Source: Acidobacteriaceae bacterium (GTDB taxonomy: Bacteria > Acidobacteriota > Terriglobia > Terriglobales > Acidobacteriaceae). Taken from it: DNA of 64,000 nt. Position 1 is the first letter of the stretch. Each line of letters begins with the position of its first letter. The notes under the pieces are model-generated. The model was given only the letters and a program-made list of their open reading frames with translations, was not told the origin of the DNA and did no database searches. The position numbers and the translations under genes were made by a program. Below are positions 26,629 to 34,180 of the stretch, piece by piece. The stretch lies in assembly GCA_003139095.1 (NCBI GenBank), contig PLHW01000028.1, positions 1 through 64,000 on the forward strand. The letters are read 5' to 3'.

Positions 26629-27771
26629 CTAGATCCTCGCCAGTTCCTGCCCGAGCACCGTTGCGTTGCTCGCGAAACAGAGCGCGGTATCCGGATCGAC
26701 CAATCCCGCGCGCACCAGTTTTGCGATTTCCGCGTCGAAGTGCTGCATGCCCTCGGTTTCTCCCACCTTCAGGCAATCGAGAATCGTCCGTCCCGGGCGT
26801 TCGCCCTGCTCGATGCAATCCCGCGTGCGCGAATTCGACTTCAGGATTTCGACGACCGGAATTCGTTCCCCCGCGCCGGCCAGCGGAATCAGCCGCTGCG
26901 CGATGATGCAGCGGAACGTTTTCGCCAGCCGTTCGCGCACCAGCTGCTGCTCGCCCGCCGAAAACGATCCCACGATGCGCTCGATCGTCTTCGATGCGTC
27001 GACCGTATTCATGCTGGAGAGAATCAGATGACCGCTCTCGGCCGCTTCCAGAAGAATTTCCAGAGTCTCCCGGTCGCGAATCTCTCCCACCATGATGACG
27101 CGCGGCGCCTGCCGCAGCGCGGCCCGCAACGCCAGCCGGAAATTGGGCGCGTCGCTGTGCAGTTCGCGCTGGTGTACCGTCGATTTTTTGTGCTTGTGCA
27201 GAAATTCGATCGGATCTTCCACCGTCAGAATGTGGTAGCTGCGCTCGCTGTTGATGAGGTCGATCAACGCCGCCAGGGTGGAGGATTTCCCCGTCCCGCT
27301 TCCTCCGGCGACCAGAATAATTCCGCTTGGCGCATGCGCCGCTTCGCCCAGTTGCGGCGGCAGCCGCAGAGAGCGCAATGTCGGAATTTCCGTGGGAATC
27401 ACCCGCATCACGATCGCGCAGCTTCCGCGCTGAATAAACACATTCACGCGAAAGCGCGCCGTGCCCCGCAATCCGTATGAGACGTCGCACGAGCCCTGCT
27501 CGCGCAGTGTGCTGATGGCCTGCTTGTTGGTGCCGATCAGGTCGGCCGCGATCCGGCGCGTGTCGTCGGCTGTCAAAGCGCTCGCGCCCGGAATCTCCAC
27601 GGTGATGAGCTGTCCGTGTACTTCGACTTGGGGCGGTCGCCCCGGAGAAAAAATCAGGTCACTCACCTTTTCTGAGGCGCGCAGCATCTCCGCGAGCAGC
27701 ACCGAAGTTGGTATCGGTCCGCTTACACCTTCGAAGGGAATCGAAATTGGAGATTTCCCCGGAGCTGCCAT
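26629..27771 (-). CDS. PilT/PilU-type pilus retraction ATPase
   Basis: The 380-residue secretion ATPase belongs to the PilT group. Walker A reads AGGSGTGKSST, less common than GPTGSGKSTT, and the Asp box is TVEDPIEFLH. The His box region is RALRQAPRVIMVGEIRDRETLE, and GHLILSSMNTVDASKTIERI matches the PilT C-terminal motif. PilT hydrolyses ATP to depolymerise type IV pili at the inner-membrane base. Two further in-frame starts lie upstream (27786, 27840), but GGGAG precedes only the ATG at 27771. No other pil gene is next to it, so whether it acts as PilT or PilU cannot be told. Confidence 0.9.
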   Translation of the reverse strand: MAAPGKSPISIPFEGVSGPIPTSVLLAEMLRASEKVSDLIFSPGRPPQVEVHGQLITVEIPGASALTADDTRRIAADLIGTNKQAISTLREQGSCDVSYGLRGTARFRVNVFIQRGSCAIVMRVIPTEIPTLRSLRLPPQLGEAAHAPSGIILVAGGSGTGKSSTLAALIDLINSERSYHILTVEDPIEFLHKHKKSTVHQRELHSDAPNFRLALRAALRQAPRVIMVGEIRDRETLEILLEAAESGHLILSSMNTVDASKTIERIVGSFSAGEQQLVRERLAKTFRCIIAQRLIPLAGAGERIPVVEILKSNSRTRDCIEQGERPGRTILDCLKVGETEGMQHFDAEIAKLVRAGLVDPDTALCFASNATVLGQELARI

Positions 27772-28085
27772 TGCAAAAACTCCCATTCGCGCAACGTTCC
27801 ATTGCCACAGGGGAGAGCCAGCCGAAGGCCGAAGGGTCAAACAACTGCGATGAAACTATGTCTTGAATGTAGCGCGATTGCGGGAGCGAGCGAAGAACAA
27901 GTTGGCCATAGACTACGGTAATCGACTCTGGAAAAGGAAGGGTAGCGCTGAGGCCTCGCGCATTTTCACCGCATGGAATGCGCCTTCCAGCGGCGCGCAA
28001 AAGTGCCGCAAGAATCCAGGCCTGACGACCGCACTGGAGGAGGCGGCGCGGTCGAAAGGCCGCGCCCCTTTTCGCACGTACGGCG
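27772..28085. other. gap between the TPR protein and the PilT-like gene
   Basis: This 314-bp space lies between two minus-strand genes. No coding frame here has protein-like composition. It holds no short-repeat array, unlike many other gaps in the window. A GC-rich inverted patch near 28040-28080 could be part of a terminator, but no clear stem with a T-tract was seen. Confidence 0.5.
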
Positions 28086-29231
28086 TTACTTTTTCACCGT
28101 TTTCTTCTTGGTTCCGAACCCGGTCTCCACCGTCGCCCCGATGGTGGCCAGCATATCTTTCGCCGTCTGCGCCATCGGGCCGTTGGGATCGAGCTCAATA
28201 TATTTCTGGAAGGCCTCAGCCGTGCCATCGGGCGCGGTCATTTTGTTGTCCTTCCCCACCGTCGCCTTGCCGATCAGGTTGATGCCCTTCCAATAGTAGG
28301 CGAGGGCTTTGTTGGGATCGGCCGCAATTACTTTATTGAATGCCGTAATGGCATCGTCCGCCTTGCCCGCGTTGGTCAGCACCGCGCCCTCGTTGAAGTA
28401 GTACGTCGCGGCGGCATCCGGCGCCACTTGCGCGGCCTGGTTATATGCGGCGATGGCATCGTCGGTTTTGTTTTCCTTGGCCAGCGATTCCGCCAGATTG
28501 TTGTAATAGGCGGCCAGCTTCTTATTCGTGTCCGCCTCTTTCTGCGCCTGCTCCGAACCCTTGCGCAGATCGATGGCCTTCTGATAATCGGCGACCGCCG
28601 TTTCGTAGCGCTTTTTCTTTTCGTCGGGATCGGTCTGCTTGGGCGCCGACAGCCGGTAGGCATCGCCCAGCTTGAACCAGAGCAGATCGCGCGTGCTATC
28701 CATCGCAATCGCGTCGTTCAGGGTGGCGATCGCCTTGTCGAAATCGCCCGCCGTAATGGACGCGTTCGCATCGGTGATTTTTTCGTTGAGCGCCTTTACC
28801 GTGTTGTTTTCCTTGAGCGCCTTTTCGTGCTGCTCTTGTTCCGCCTTGAGTTGTTCCGGCGTCTTGCCCTGTCCCGCCGCGGCATTGGCCTGTTCCTTTT
28901 TCAGGTCGATGTCGGTCGGCGCAGCCTGATCGCCGGAGGTGAGCGTTACGCCGGTGATGTGAAATATTTCTTTGCCGTCTTTGGTGAGCGTCACGTTGTA
29001 CTTACCCGGCGCGAGGCCGAGCGAGAAATACTCTCCATTTTTGTTCGTCTTGAGCGTCAATTTGCGCCCCGTGTCGACGCTCTGCCACTCCACTTCCGCC
29101 CCGGCGATGGGCTTTCCGTCAATGTCTTTGCAAACTCCTCGCACGTTGGCGGTTTGCGAAAACGCCAGCGGAGCCGACAACGCCACGGCCAGCGCCAGCA
29201 GCAGGGAAATAAAGAAATACTTCTTCATCAT
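28086..29231 (-). CDS. secreted TPR protein with carboxypeptidase-regulatory-like domain
   Basis: The 381-residue protein starts with a signal peptide (KKYFFISLLLALAVALSAPLAF). A CarboxypepD_reg-like beta domain (about 28-95, GKPIAGAEVEW, GEYFSLGLAPGKYNVTL) follows, then a charged coiled region (120-160) and TPR repeats (about 165-345). The TPRs show ITAGDFDKAIATLNDAIAMD, WFKLGDAYR and TDDAIAAYNQAAQVAPDAA. It is probably a periplasmic scaffold. The MM start has GGGAGGCTC just upstream. It is the next gene downstream of queC on the minus strand, but 60 bp away and functionally unrelated. Confidence 0.85.
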   Translation of the reverse strand: MMKKYFFISLLLALAVALSAPLAFSQTANVRGVCKDIDGKPIAGAEVEWQSVDTGRKLTLKTNKNGEYFSLGLAPGKYNVTLTKDGKEIFHITGVTLTSGDQAAPTDIDLKKEQANAAAGQGKTPEQLKAEQEQHEKALKENNTVKALNEKITDANASITAGDFDKAIATLNDAIAMDSTRDLLWFKLGDAYRLSAPKQTDPDEKKKRYETAVADYQKAIDLRKGSEQAQKEADTNKKLAAYYNNLAESLAKENKTDDAIAAYNQAAQVAPDAAATYYFNEGAVLTNAGKADDAITAFNKVIAADPNKALAYYWKGINLIGKATVGKDNKMTAPDGTAEAFQKYIELDPNGPMAQTAKDMLATIGATVETGFGTKKKTVKK

Positions 29232-29293
29232 GAGCCTCCCGGCAGAAAAAAATTCTGTACGGCTGAATCGAAACTCTCTAAGAACCGAATCCA

Positions 29294-30025
29294 TCACTTG
29301 GCGGCCGGCGCATACGGAATCGGATCCTCGGCGCCCGCCTCGCGAAAAGCGCGCAGGCGCAGCAAACAGCTGTCACAAACACCGCACGCCCGATCTTCGC
29401 GTTGATAGCATGACCACGTTAAATCGAACGGCGCATTCAGTTCAAGGCCAAGCCTCACAATTTGATGTTTGCGCATGGCGATGAGCGGCGTCACGATCTG
29501 AATCGTGCCGTCCCGCGTGCCTGTGCGCACCACTTCATTGAACGCGCTGTAGTATTCCGGGCGGCAATCGGGATAACCCGAACTGTCCGGCTCGACCGCT
29601 CCAATATAGATTTTTGTCGCCCCCAAAACTTCCGCCCAACTCACGGCGACGGACAGAAAATGCGCGTTGCGGAAGGGCACATAGGTGACGGGAACGCTCG
29701 CGCTGGTCGGCTCGATGCTCTGCGATTCGATGCTCTGCGATTCGATGCCGTGCGATTCGGGAACGGCAATCGAAGCGTCGGTGAGGGCCGAGCCGCCGAT
29801 CGCGCGCAAGGCTTCATTACGGACGATAAGGCGATCGCGAATGCCGAGCCGGTCGCAGATGGCCTCAAAGGCGCGCCGCTCGCGGAGTTCGGTGCGCTGT
29901 CCATAGCTGACGTGGACAGCCGCTGCATGGCAGTCGCGGGCAGCGAGGGCCGCGCACACGCACGAGTCCATTCCTCCGCTCAGCAGAACCACGCATGCAA
30001 TTCGGTCATCAGGAGATCTGGTCAT
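29294..30025 (-). CDS. queC: 7-cyano-7-deazaguanine synthase
   Basis: QueC converts 7-carboxy-7-deazaguanine to preQ0 with ATP and ammonia for queuosine. The PP-loop is LLSGGMDS at about 14-21, and the C-terminal zinc site is [17 protein letters not shown]. Length is 243 against about 230 for the family. The extra residues come from a 15-bp in-frame repeat (29712-29756) giving ESQSI units. The true start is uncertain: ATG codons at 30025, 30049 and beyond lie in or near a GGGTGATC-type repeat, and the chosen one is closest to the conserved core. It lies downstream of queE and the S23-type gene. Confidence 0.93.
   Translation of the reverse strand: MTRSPDDRIACVVLLSGGMDSCVCAALAARDCHAAAVHVSYGQRTELRERRAFEAICDRLGIRDRLIVRNEALRAIGGSALTDASIAVPESHGIESQSIESQSIEPTSASVPVTYVPFRNAHFLSVAVSWAEVLGATKIYIGAVEPDSSGYPDCRPEYYSAFNEVVRTGTRDGTIQIVTPLIAMRKHQIVRLGLELNAPFDLTWSCYQREDRACGVCDSCLLRLRAFREAGAEDPIPYAPAAK
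29712..29756. repeat. 15-bp in-frame triplicate in queC
   Basis: Three direct copies, consensus TCGATGCTCTGCGAT, in 15-bp phase with the queC reading frame. They encode an I-E-S-Q-S pentapeptide (minus strand) in the variable loop before the ligand-binding helix. Confidence 0.9.
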
Positions 30026-30165
30026 CGGGTGATCGGATGATTGGGCCATCTGAGATTTTACGCCGGACAAACGACGCCAGGCAGTGGAGTTCCGCACCAA
30101 ATTTAGAGGACAGCAGAACCGTTTTTTAGATGACCCGATGGCCCGATCGCCAGATCACCCGATGA
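30008..30165. repeat. GGGTGATC-family element between queE and queC
   Basis: Mirrored degenerate octamers: 30008-30050 reads GTCATCGGGTGATC-type units, and 30129-30165 reads GACCCGATGG and ATCACCCGAT-type units. The second arm ends at the queE stop codon (30166-30168), and the first covers the queC start region. The same family recurs at 62100-62150. Confidence 0.75.
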
Positions 30166-30876
30166 CTAGACTCCCTTCGCCGCCGGATCCCAGATAAATT
30201 TATGCAGTTGCATGCTCAGGCGCGCGGGGACGTTGTCGGCCAGAATCCATTGCGCGAGTTCGGCTGGATTAAGCAGACAGTGTGAGGCATCGCGCGCGCC
30301 GCTCGCGTCTTTGCGAAAAGCCGGTGAAAACAGAATGGCATGGACTCGTTCGGAAAGCTGATGCTCGCGAACAAAGTCGCGCGCGAATTCATAATCCGCG
30401 CGGTCAGAGAGAACGAATTTCAGTTCGTCGTGCGGCCCGAGCGCTTTTAGATTCTCGATCGCGAACGTCTCCGCCGCGCCCGAGTGCGGACATTTCACGT
30501 CGACAATTTTGATGACTTGCTTCGGAACCGCTCCCAGCGCCCGTTCTCCGCTGGTTTCAAGCAGAATTGTATAGCCTGCCGAAATCAGCCGCTCCATCAA
30601 TGGAACGACTTCCCGCTCCTGTAGCATCGGCTCGCCACCGGTGATTTCGACCAAGCAGTTAACAGTTGCCAGTTGCCGGTTGCCAGTTGGCGCATGCAAC
30701 TTGTCGACCTCGGCAAGGACCTCATCGACCGGCATCTTCTTCCCGCCATAAAAGCTGAACTCGCTGTCGCACCAGGTGCAGCGCAGGTTGCAGCCCGTGA
30801 GGCGAACAAAAACACAAGTCAATCCAGCGTAGGTGGATTCGCCTTGCAACGATTTGTAGATTTCAGTGATCAGCAT
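30166..30876 (-). CDS. queE: 7-carboxy-7-deazaguanine synthase, radical SAM
   Basis: QueE rearranges 6-carboxytetrahydropterin to CDG in queuosine synthesis. The radical SAM cluster motif is CNLRCTWC at about 30-37 (C-x3-C-x2-C), the substrate loop is GESTYAGLTCVFVRLTG, and the SAM-binding GGEP follows. A dozen residues (PTGNRQLATVNC) immediately before LVEITGGEP are the translation of a CAGTTGC heptamer array inside the gene (30655-30690), so the protein is slightly longer than usual. The ATG has no ribosome site because another array begins seven bases upstream. It is between the S23-type gene and queC. Confidence 0.92.
   Translation of the reverse strand: MLITEIYKSLQGESTYAGLTCVFVRLTGCNLRCTWCDSEFSFYGGKKMPVDEVLAEVDKLHAPTGNRQLATVNCLVEITGGEPMLQEREVVPLMERLISAGYTILLETSGERALGAVPKQVIKIVDVKCPHSGAAETFAIENLKALGPHDELKFVLSDRADYEFARDFVREHQLSERVHAILFSPAFRKDASGARDASHCLLNPAELAQWILADNVPARLSMQLHKFIWDPAAKGV
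30655..30690. repeat. CAGTTGC heptamer array inside queE
   Basis: Five 7-bp units of the CAGTTGC family (CCAGTTG, CCGGTTG, ACAGTTG variants) lie in frame in queE between the AdoMet cluster and the GGEP motif. Confidence 0.85.
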
Positions 30877-30882
30877 GGAAAG

Positions 30883-30914
30883 CAGTTGCCAGTTGCCAGT
30901 CGCCAGTTGCCAGT
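30883..30914. repeat. left heptamer array of S23 cassette 2
   Basis: About 4.5 heptamers, consensus CAGTTGC with one CAGTCGC, in exact 7-bp phase, between the queE start and the S23-type gene stop. Inverted counterpart at 31333-31360. Confidence 0.92.
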
Positions 30915-30936
30915 AAACCCTGGCTTGGAAACGCGA

Positions 30937-31314
30937 TTATGATTGTCCCTCGTTGGGCGGCTTGCAAATGGATGCCAGGAGCCCATTCAAAATTCGCCCG
31001 ATCTCGGCGCACGCCTTCAATAACGTCCCGGTTTTTTCCGGTTCCAGGTAACCAAGATTCTGTGCAATCTGCAATTGAGTCTCAACTTCCATTAGCGATC
31101 CGCGAGACTGCCCCAGAAAATATCGGAATTCCTTTTCTGACAAGCGGCCTTGCCCCCCCGCGATGTTGCTGGGAATTGAAACTGCCGCGCGTCTGACTTG
31201 CGAGGTTAGACCAAACTGCTCGTCTTTTGGGAAGTGAATCGTCGCACCATAAATGGCTGTGACCAAATCCATCGACTTCTGCCAAGCAACCAGGTCTTTA
31301 TAGGATCGCCCCAC
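30937..31314 (-). CDS. four-helix-bundle (S23 / 23S rRNA IVP) family protein, copy 2
   Basis: This 125-residue member of the same family as the gene at 13528 shares SYKDLVAWQKSMDLVTAIY, FGLTSQVRRAAVSIPSNIAGG and FRYFLGQSRGSLMEVETQLQ with it. The conserved Asn before IA, the basic VRR and GSLxEVETQ helix are all present. The start is GTG with AGAGGA six bases upstream. It is inserted into the queD-queE-queC operon, which has no known need for such a protein. It is bounded by mirrored CAGTTGC arrays on both sides, the same arrangement as cassette 1 but with an unrelated repeat family. Confidence 0.9.
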   Translation of the reverse strand: MGRSYKDLVAWQKSMDLVTAIYGATIHFPKDEQFGLTSQVRRAAVSIPSNIAGGQGRLSEKEFRYFLGQSRGSLMEVETQLQIAQNLGYLEPEKTGTLLKACAEIGRILNGLLASICKPPNEGQS

Positions 31315-31332
31315 TTTTTCCTCTCAATTCAG

Positions 31333-31360
31333 GCGACTGGCAGCTGGTGGCTGGCAACTG
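31333..31360. repeat. right heptamer array of S23 cassette 2
   Basis: Four heptamers, GCGACTG, GCAGCTG, GTGGCTG and GCAACTG, in exact phase and in inverted orientation to the left array. The last copy ends directly at the queD stop codon (31361-31363). Confidence 0.9.
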
Positions 31361-31738
31361 CTACTCGCTGTAGGTCGCGGTGGTGGTATCGGTTTCGAAG
31401 ACCGTTACGTCCTTCACGCGTACGCGTCCGTTGGTCACGCCTTTCAGGCGGGTGTTGGTCTGGTCGTAAAAATATTTGGACAAATTCTCCGCGGAAGGAT
31501 TGAGAGTGGTGAAGGGCTCAATCTCATTGAGCATCTGATGATCGAGGCGCTCGATGACGTGCTTCATCACATCCTTCAGATCCTTGAAATCGAGCAGCAG
31601 TCCTGCCTTATCAAGCTCGGCGCCGGCGAGCGTGACGCGAATTTTATAGTTGTGGCCGTGCGGGTTCTCGCACTTCCCCTTGTAGTTGCGCAGGTAGTGT
31701 CCCGCGGCAAAAGTGTCCTCTACGGTTACTTCATACAT
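31361..31738 (-). CDS. queD: 6-carboxy-5,6,7,8-tetrahydropterin synthase
   Basis: QueD makes 6-carboxytetrahydropterin from dihydroneopterin triphosphate, the first queuosine-specific step. It is a T-fold protein of the expected size (125). The zinc histidines are visible in FAAGHYLRNY and ENPHGHNYKIRV (H at about 13, 28, 30). The catalytic region LDHQMLNEIEPFTTLNPSAENL is intact. It heads the minus-strand que operon. No preQ1 riboswitch was found upstream. An S23-type cassette follows its stop directly. Confidence 0.95.
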   Translation of the reverse strand: MYEVTVEDTFAAGHYLRNYKGKCENPHGHNYKIRVTLAGAELDKAGLLLDFKDLKDVMKHVIERLDHQMLNEIEPFTTLNPSAENLSKYFYDQTNTRLKGVTNGRVRVKDVTVFETDTTTATYSE

Positions 31739-31960
31739 GGAATCAGGCGGCCTCGACAGGCTTCATTGTACCTTTTGAGGCCTGGAGAGACACATCATTC
31801 AACTGCCTGCCGTCGTTCGACTGCCCGGGGCCTTTGCTCGCAGGCCTGAATTGTTCCGGGCGGCAAGCGGGGTTCGGACGAGATGGTGGAAGTGTCGTAA
31901 GTGGGTTTCTCAGGAACAATTAACAAGAGCGGTACACCGTTATCGGCTAAACTTTCTTCT

Positions 31961-32362
31961 ATGCCTCGAATTGATCGGGTCATTCCCCTCCTCGTTTACC
32001 GGGACATCGCCGCTGCCCACGATTTCCTGGTCAGGGTATTCGGCTTTGAATCGGGAATCATCGAACGCTCGCCTGATGGCCAAGTTGTCCATGGCGAGGT
32101 GCAGGCGGGGCGCACGACCATTTGGCTACACCGGGCCAGTGTCGCACAGGGGCTTGATACCGGAACTAGCTCTGACTCCGGGTTGGTCATCCATGTAGAC
32201 GACGTGGATGCACATTTTGAGCATGCCCGGGCCGCTGGAGTCCAGGTTGAAAAAGAACCGGTAGACCAGCCCTATGGTCAGCGAGAATACGGGGTTCGCG
32301 ACCTCGAGGGACACCGATGGTGGTTCGCAACTCCTTTAAACGTCTTTAAGGAACCCGAATAG
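31961..32362 (+). CDS. VOC / glyoxalase-like protein
   Basis: The 133-residue protein is of the vicinal-oxygen-chelate fold. Paired beta-alpha-beta-beta-beta modules are suggested by RVIPLLVYRDIAAAHDFLVRVFGFE and SGLVIHVDDVDAHFEHARAAGV, with GVRDLEGHRWWFATPL at the end. This last segment is typical of the bleomycin-resistance-like/PhnB subgroup. The true start is the ATG at 31961; the frame extends 20 codons upstream without good sequence. It is divergent from queD. The substrate is unknown. Confidence 0.85.
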   Translation: MPRIDRVIPLLVYRDIAAAHDFLVRVFGFESGIIERSPDGQVVHGEVQAGRTTIWLHRASVAQGLDTGTSSDSGLVIHVDDVDAHFEHARAAGVQVEKEPVDQPYGQREYGVRDLEGHRWWFATPLNVFKEPE

Positions 32363-32512
32363 GCGCTCGGCGCCGAAATCAACTGTGGCAAACAGGTTCC
32401 CGCTCTCGCGCAACGGCCGCGCGAGAATGGGGCGCGGTGGTGCACCTCGCTTTTCGTATCGTACGTTTTGAGAGCGGTCCCCCCACACTTCGGAGGAGGC
32501 CGCCAACTGCAT

Positions 32513-32537
32513 ATCCCTCGCGTTGCTCGGGATGACA
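32513..32537. repeat. short hairpin repeat (ATCCCTCGC...GCTCGGGATGACA)
   Basis: A small palindromic element with arms ATCCC and GGGAT, followed by GACA. It ends two bases before the GNAT start codon. A longer relative is at 60190-60227, and the GGATGACA end is shared with the elements at 33098 and 47767. Confidence 0.7.
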
Positions 32538-32539
32538 TC

Positions 32540-33025
32540 ATGGATAAAACGGAGATCACAATTCGCGAGGCAGGGGCGGCAGATATTGAGACCATCCTGC
32601 ACCATCGGCGGTCGATGTTTCGCGACATGGGCGAGGGAACGGCTGAGGAATTGGATCGCATGGTGGAGGTGGCGCGGCCATGGTTCGCGCGGGCGTTGGC
32701 GAATGGGTCGTACCGGCACTGGCTGGCGATGGATGCGTCCGGCGGCGTGGCGGGTGGCGGGGGCGTGCTGTTGTGTCCGTGGCCGGCGAATCCCCACGAC
32801 CCTTGCACCGAGCGGGCGGTGATTCTCAATGTGTATACGGAAGGCGAGTTTCGCCGCCGCGGAATTGCGCGGCAGGTGATGGAGGCGATTCTGGCGTGGG
32901 TTCAGGCGTATGGGCTTCGCAGTGTCAATCTGCACGCCAGCGCTGACGGGCGAGCTTTATATGAGAAGTTGGGGTTCGCGCCGACGAATGAGATGCGGCT
33001 ACGGTTTGAGCCGACGAAGCCTTGA
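32540..33025 (+). CDS. GNAT family N-acetyltransferase
   Basis: The 161-residue protein is an acetyl-CoA-dependent N-acetyltransferase of the GNAT fold. The acetyl-CoA pyrophosphate loop is present as RRRGIARQVMEAILAW (about 106-121), the V/I-x-x-x-x-R-R-x-x-G/A pattern. Motif B follows at GLRSVNLHASADGRALYEKLGF. The N-terminal part begins ITIREAGAADIETI. The ATG lies at the end of a repeat, and the frame upstream of it has no protein-like sequence. The substrate is unknown. Confidence 0.88.
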   Translation: MDKTEITIREAGAADIETILHHRRSMFRDMGEGTAEELDRMVEVARPWFARALANGSYRHWLAMDASGGVAGGGGVLLCPWPANPHDPCTERAVILNVYTEGEFRRRGIARQVMEAILAWVQAYGLRSVNLHASADGRALYEKLGFAPTNEMRLRFEPTKP

Positions 33026-33349
33026 CCGTCGCGGACGAGGCTATCTGGAGACGGGCGCCGTAATGCCTTGCGGCGGTGCGAGCGGTGCGGAGAGTGCAGG
33101 GGTCCTTCGACTCCGCACAATCATCGCTTCGCGATGCATCGTGCTCCGCTCAGGATGACAGCGAGAAAAAGTCACGCACGCTCTCAGGATACCGCCGCGT
33201 CCACATGCCACCGCGTCACACATGAGCTGTCTTGCCACTGTTAAGCAAACCAAGGGCCACTTCCTTATAATCTGCTAACGTTCCTCGTATTCGTTCGTCC
33301 ATCTCTGTGTAACGCGAGGTCAGTTTACTTGTAGAGGACAGAGACGAAA
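33026..33349. other. gap holding a TCCTTCGACT-type hairpin repeat
   Basis: The 324-bp space before the ECF sigma gene contains no gene. A dispersed repeat runs from 33098 to 33165. The rest should hold the promoter of the sigma operon; a TAACG-like core at about 33275-33280 was noted but not supported further. Confidence 0.55.
33098..33165. repeat. dispersed hairpin repeat, TCCTTCGACT...GCTCAGGATGACA
   Basis: It starts GGTCCTTCGACTCCGC, has a small inner palindrome (ATCGCTTCGCGAT) and ends GCTCCGCTCAGGATGACA. A second copy of the same design lies at 47767-47831 inside mfd. Confidence 0.85.
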
Positions 33350-34051
33350 ATGCCGGCCGATTCTTACGCGGTAGCAATTGCGGTTGGCGAAACGGCCCGG
33401 TCGAGGCGGGCGGAACAGGCGAGCGGCACCCAGGACCCCACCGTGATGAGGGGCGCATTGGCAGCGCAGGGCAACCGCATTGACGACACGACGTTAATCC
33501 GCGAGGCGCAGCAGGGAAACCGCGCAGCCTTCGAGGTGCTGGTGCGTCATTACGATCAGTCGGTGCTGCGGCTGGCGTTGCATCTGACGGGATCGGAGTC
33601 CGATGCCCAGGATGTTTATCAGGAAGCCTTCCTCAAGGCCTACAAGAACCTGGGCAGCTTTCGCTTCGAGTGCTCCTTCTACACGTGGATTTACCGCATC
33701 GTCACCAATCTTTGCCTGGACCACTTGCGGAAGAGAAACGTGCGCAAGGAAGACGCGCCGGTGGCGGTGGACAGCTCGGGCGAGGAATATAGCCTGATTG
33801 AGCAATTCGCGGACGTACGGGCGGGCGCGAATCCGGAACGCGATCTGATGCGCCGCGAACTGGGCCGGAAGATCGCGAAAGCATTGGAGCGCCTGACGCC
33901 GCGGGAGCGCATGGTGTTTGAGCTGAAGCATTACCAGGGACTTAAGCTGCGCACGGTGGGCGAGATGCTGAATACGACGGAGGAGACGGCGAAGAACACG
34001 CTGTTCCGCGCCACGCAAAAACTGCGCAGCGCGCTGGCGGAGATGCGATGA
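33350..34051 (+). CDS. ECF sigma factor
   Basis: The 233-residue RNA polymerase sigma factor is of the extracytoplasmic-function group. After a ~45-residue N-terminal extension, region 2 reads LVRHYDQSVLRLALHLTGSE and DAQDVYQEAFLKAYKNLGSF, with YTWIYRIVTNLCLDHLRKR. Region 4 has ALERLTPRERMVFELKHYQG and GEMLNTTEETAKNTLFRATQ. The next gene, 130 bp downstream, encodes a zinc-finger anti-sigma protein. The pair therefore forms a signal relay from the envelope to transcription. Its stop codon is directly followed by a short-repeat array. Confidence 0.95.
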   Translation: MPADSYAVAIAVGETARSRRAEQASGTQDPTVMRGALAAQGNRIDDTTLIREAQQGNRAAFEVLVRHYDQSVLRLALHLTGSESDAQDVYQEAFLKAYKNLGSFRFECSFYTWIYRIVTNLCLDHLRKRNVRKEDAPVAVDSSGEEYSLIEQFADVRAGANPERDLMRRELGRKIAKALERLTPRERMVFELKHYQGLKLRTVGEMLNTTEETAKNTLFRATQKLRSALAEMR

Positions 34052-34052
34052 A

Positions 34053-34163
34053 AACAGTTGTCAGTTGCCGGTTGCCAGTTGCTCGATGAAAAGCAGCTGC
34101 GGGCTATGAGCTATGAGGGCAAGGTTTCAGAGTTTCAAGGTTTCAAAGTTTCAAAGATTCCCC
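34053..34163. repeat. three-family short-repeat block
   Basis: Directly after the ECF stop come CAGTTGC heptamers (34056-34081). A few CGGGCTATGAG and CTATGAG units follow at about 34098-34116, then GTTTCAAG octamers at 34122-34158. Three families are joined head to tail in one 110-bp spacer. Confidence 0.8.
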
Positions 34164-34180
34164 GAAGAGGGGGCACGACA

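Noticed and set aside
31739-31900. A preQ1 riboswitch upstream of queD
   Set aside because: The region was read on the gene strand and lacks the conserved preQ1-I core and A-rich tail. The control of the que operon remains open.
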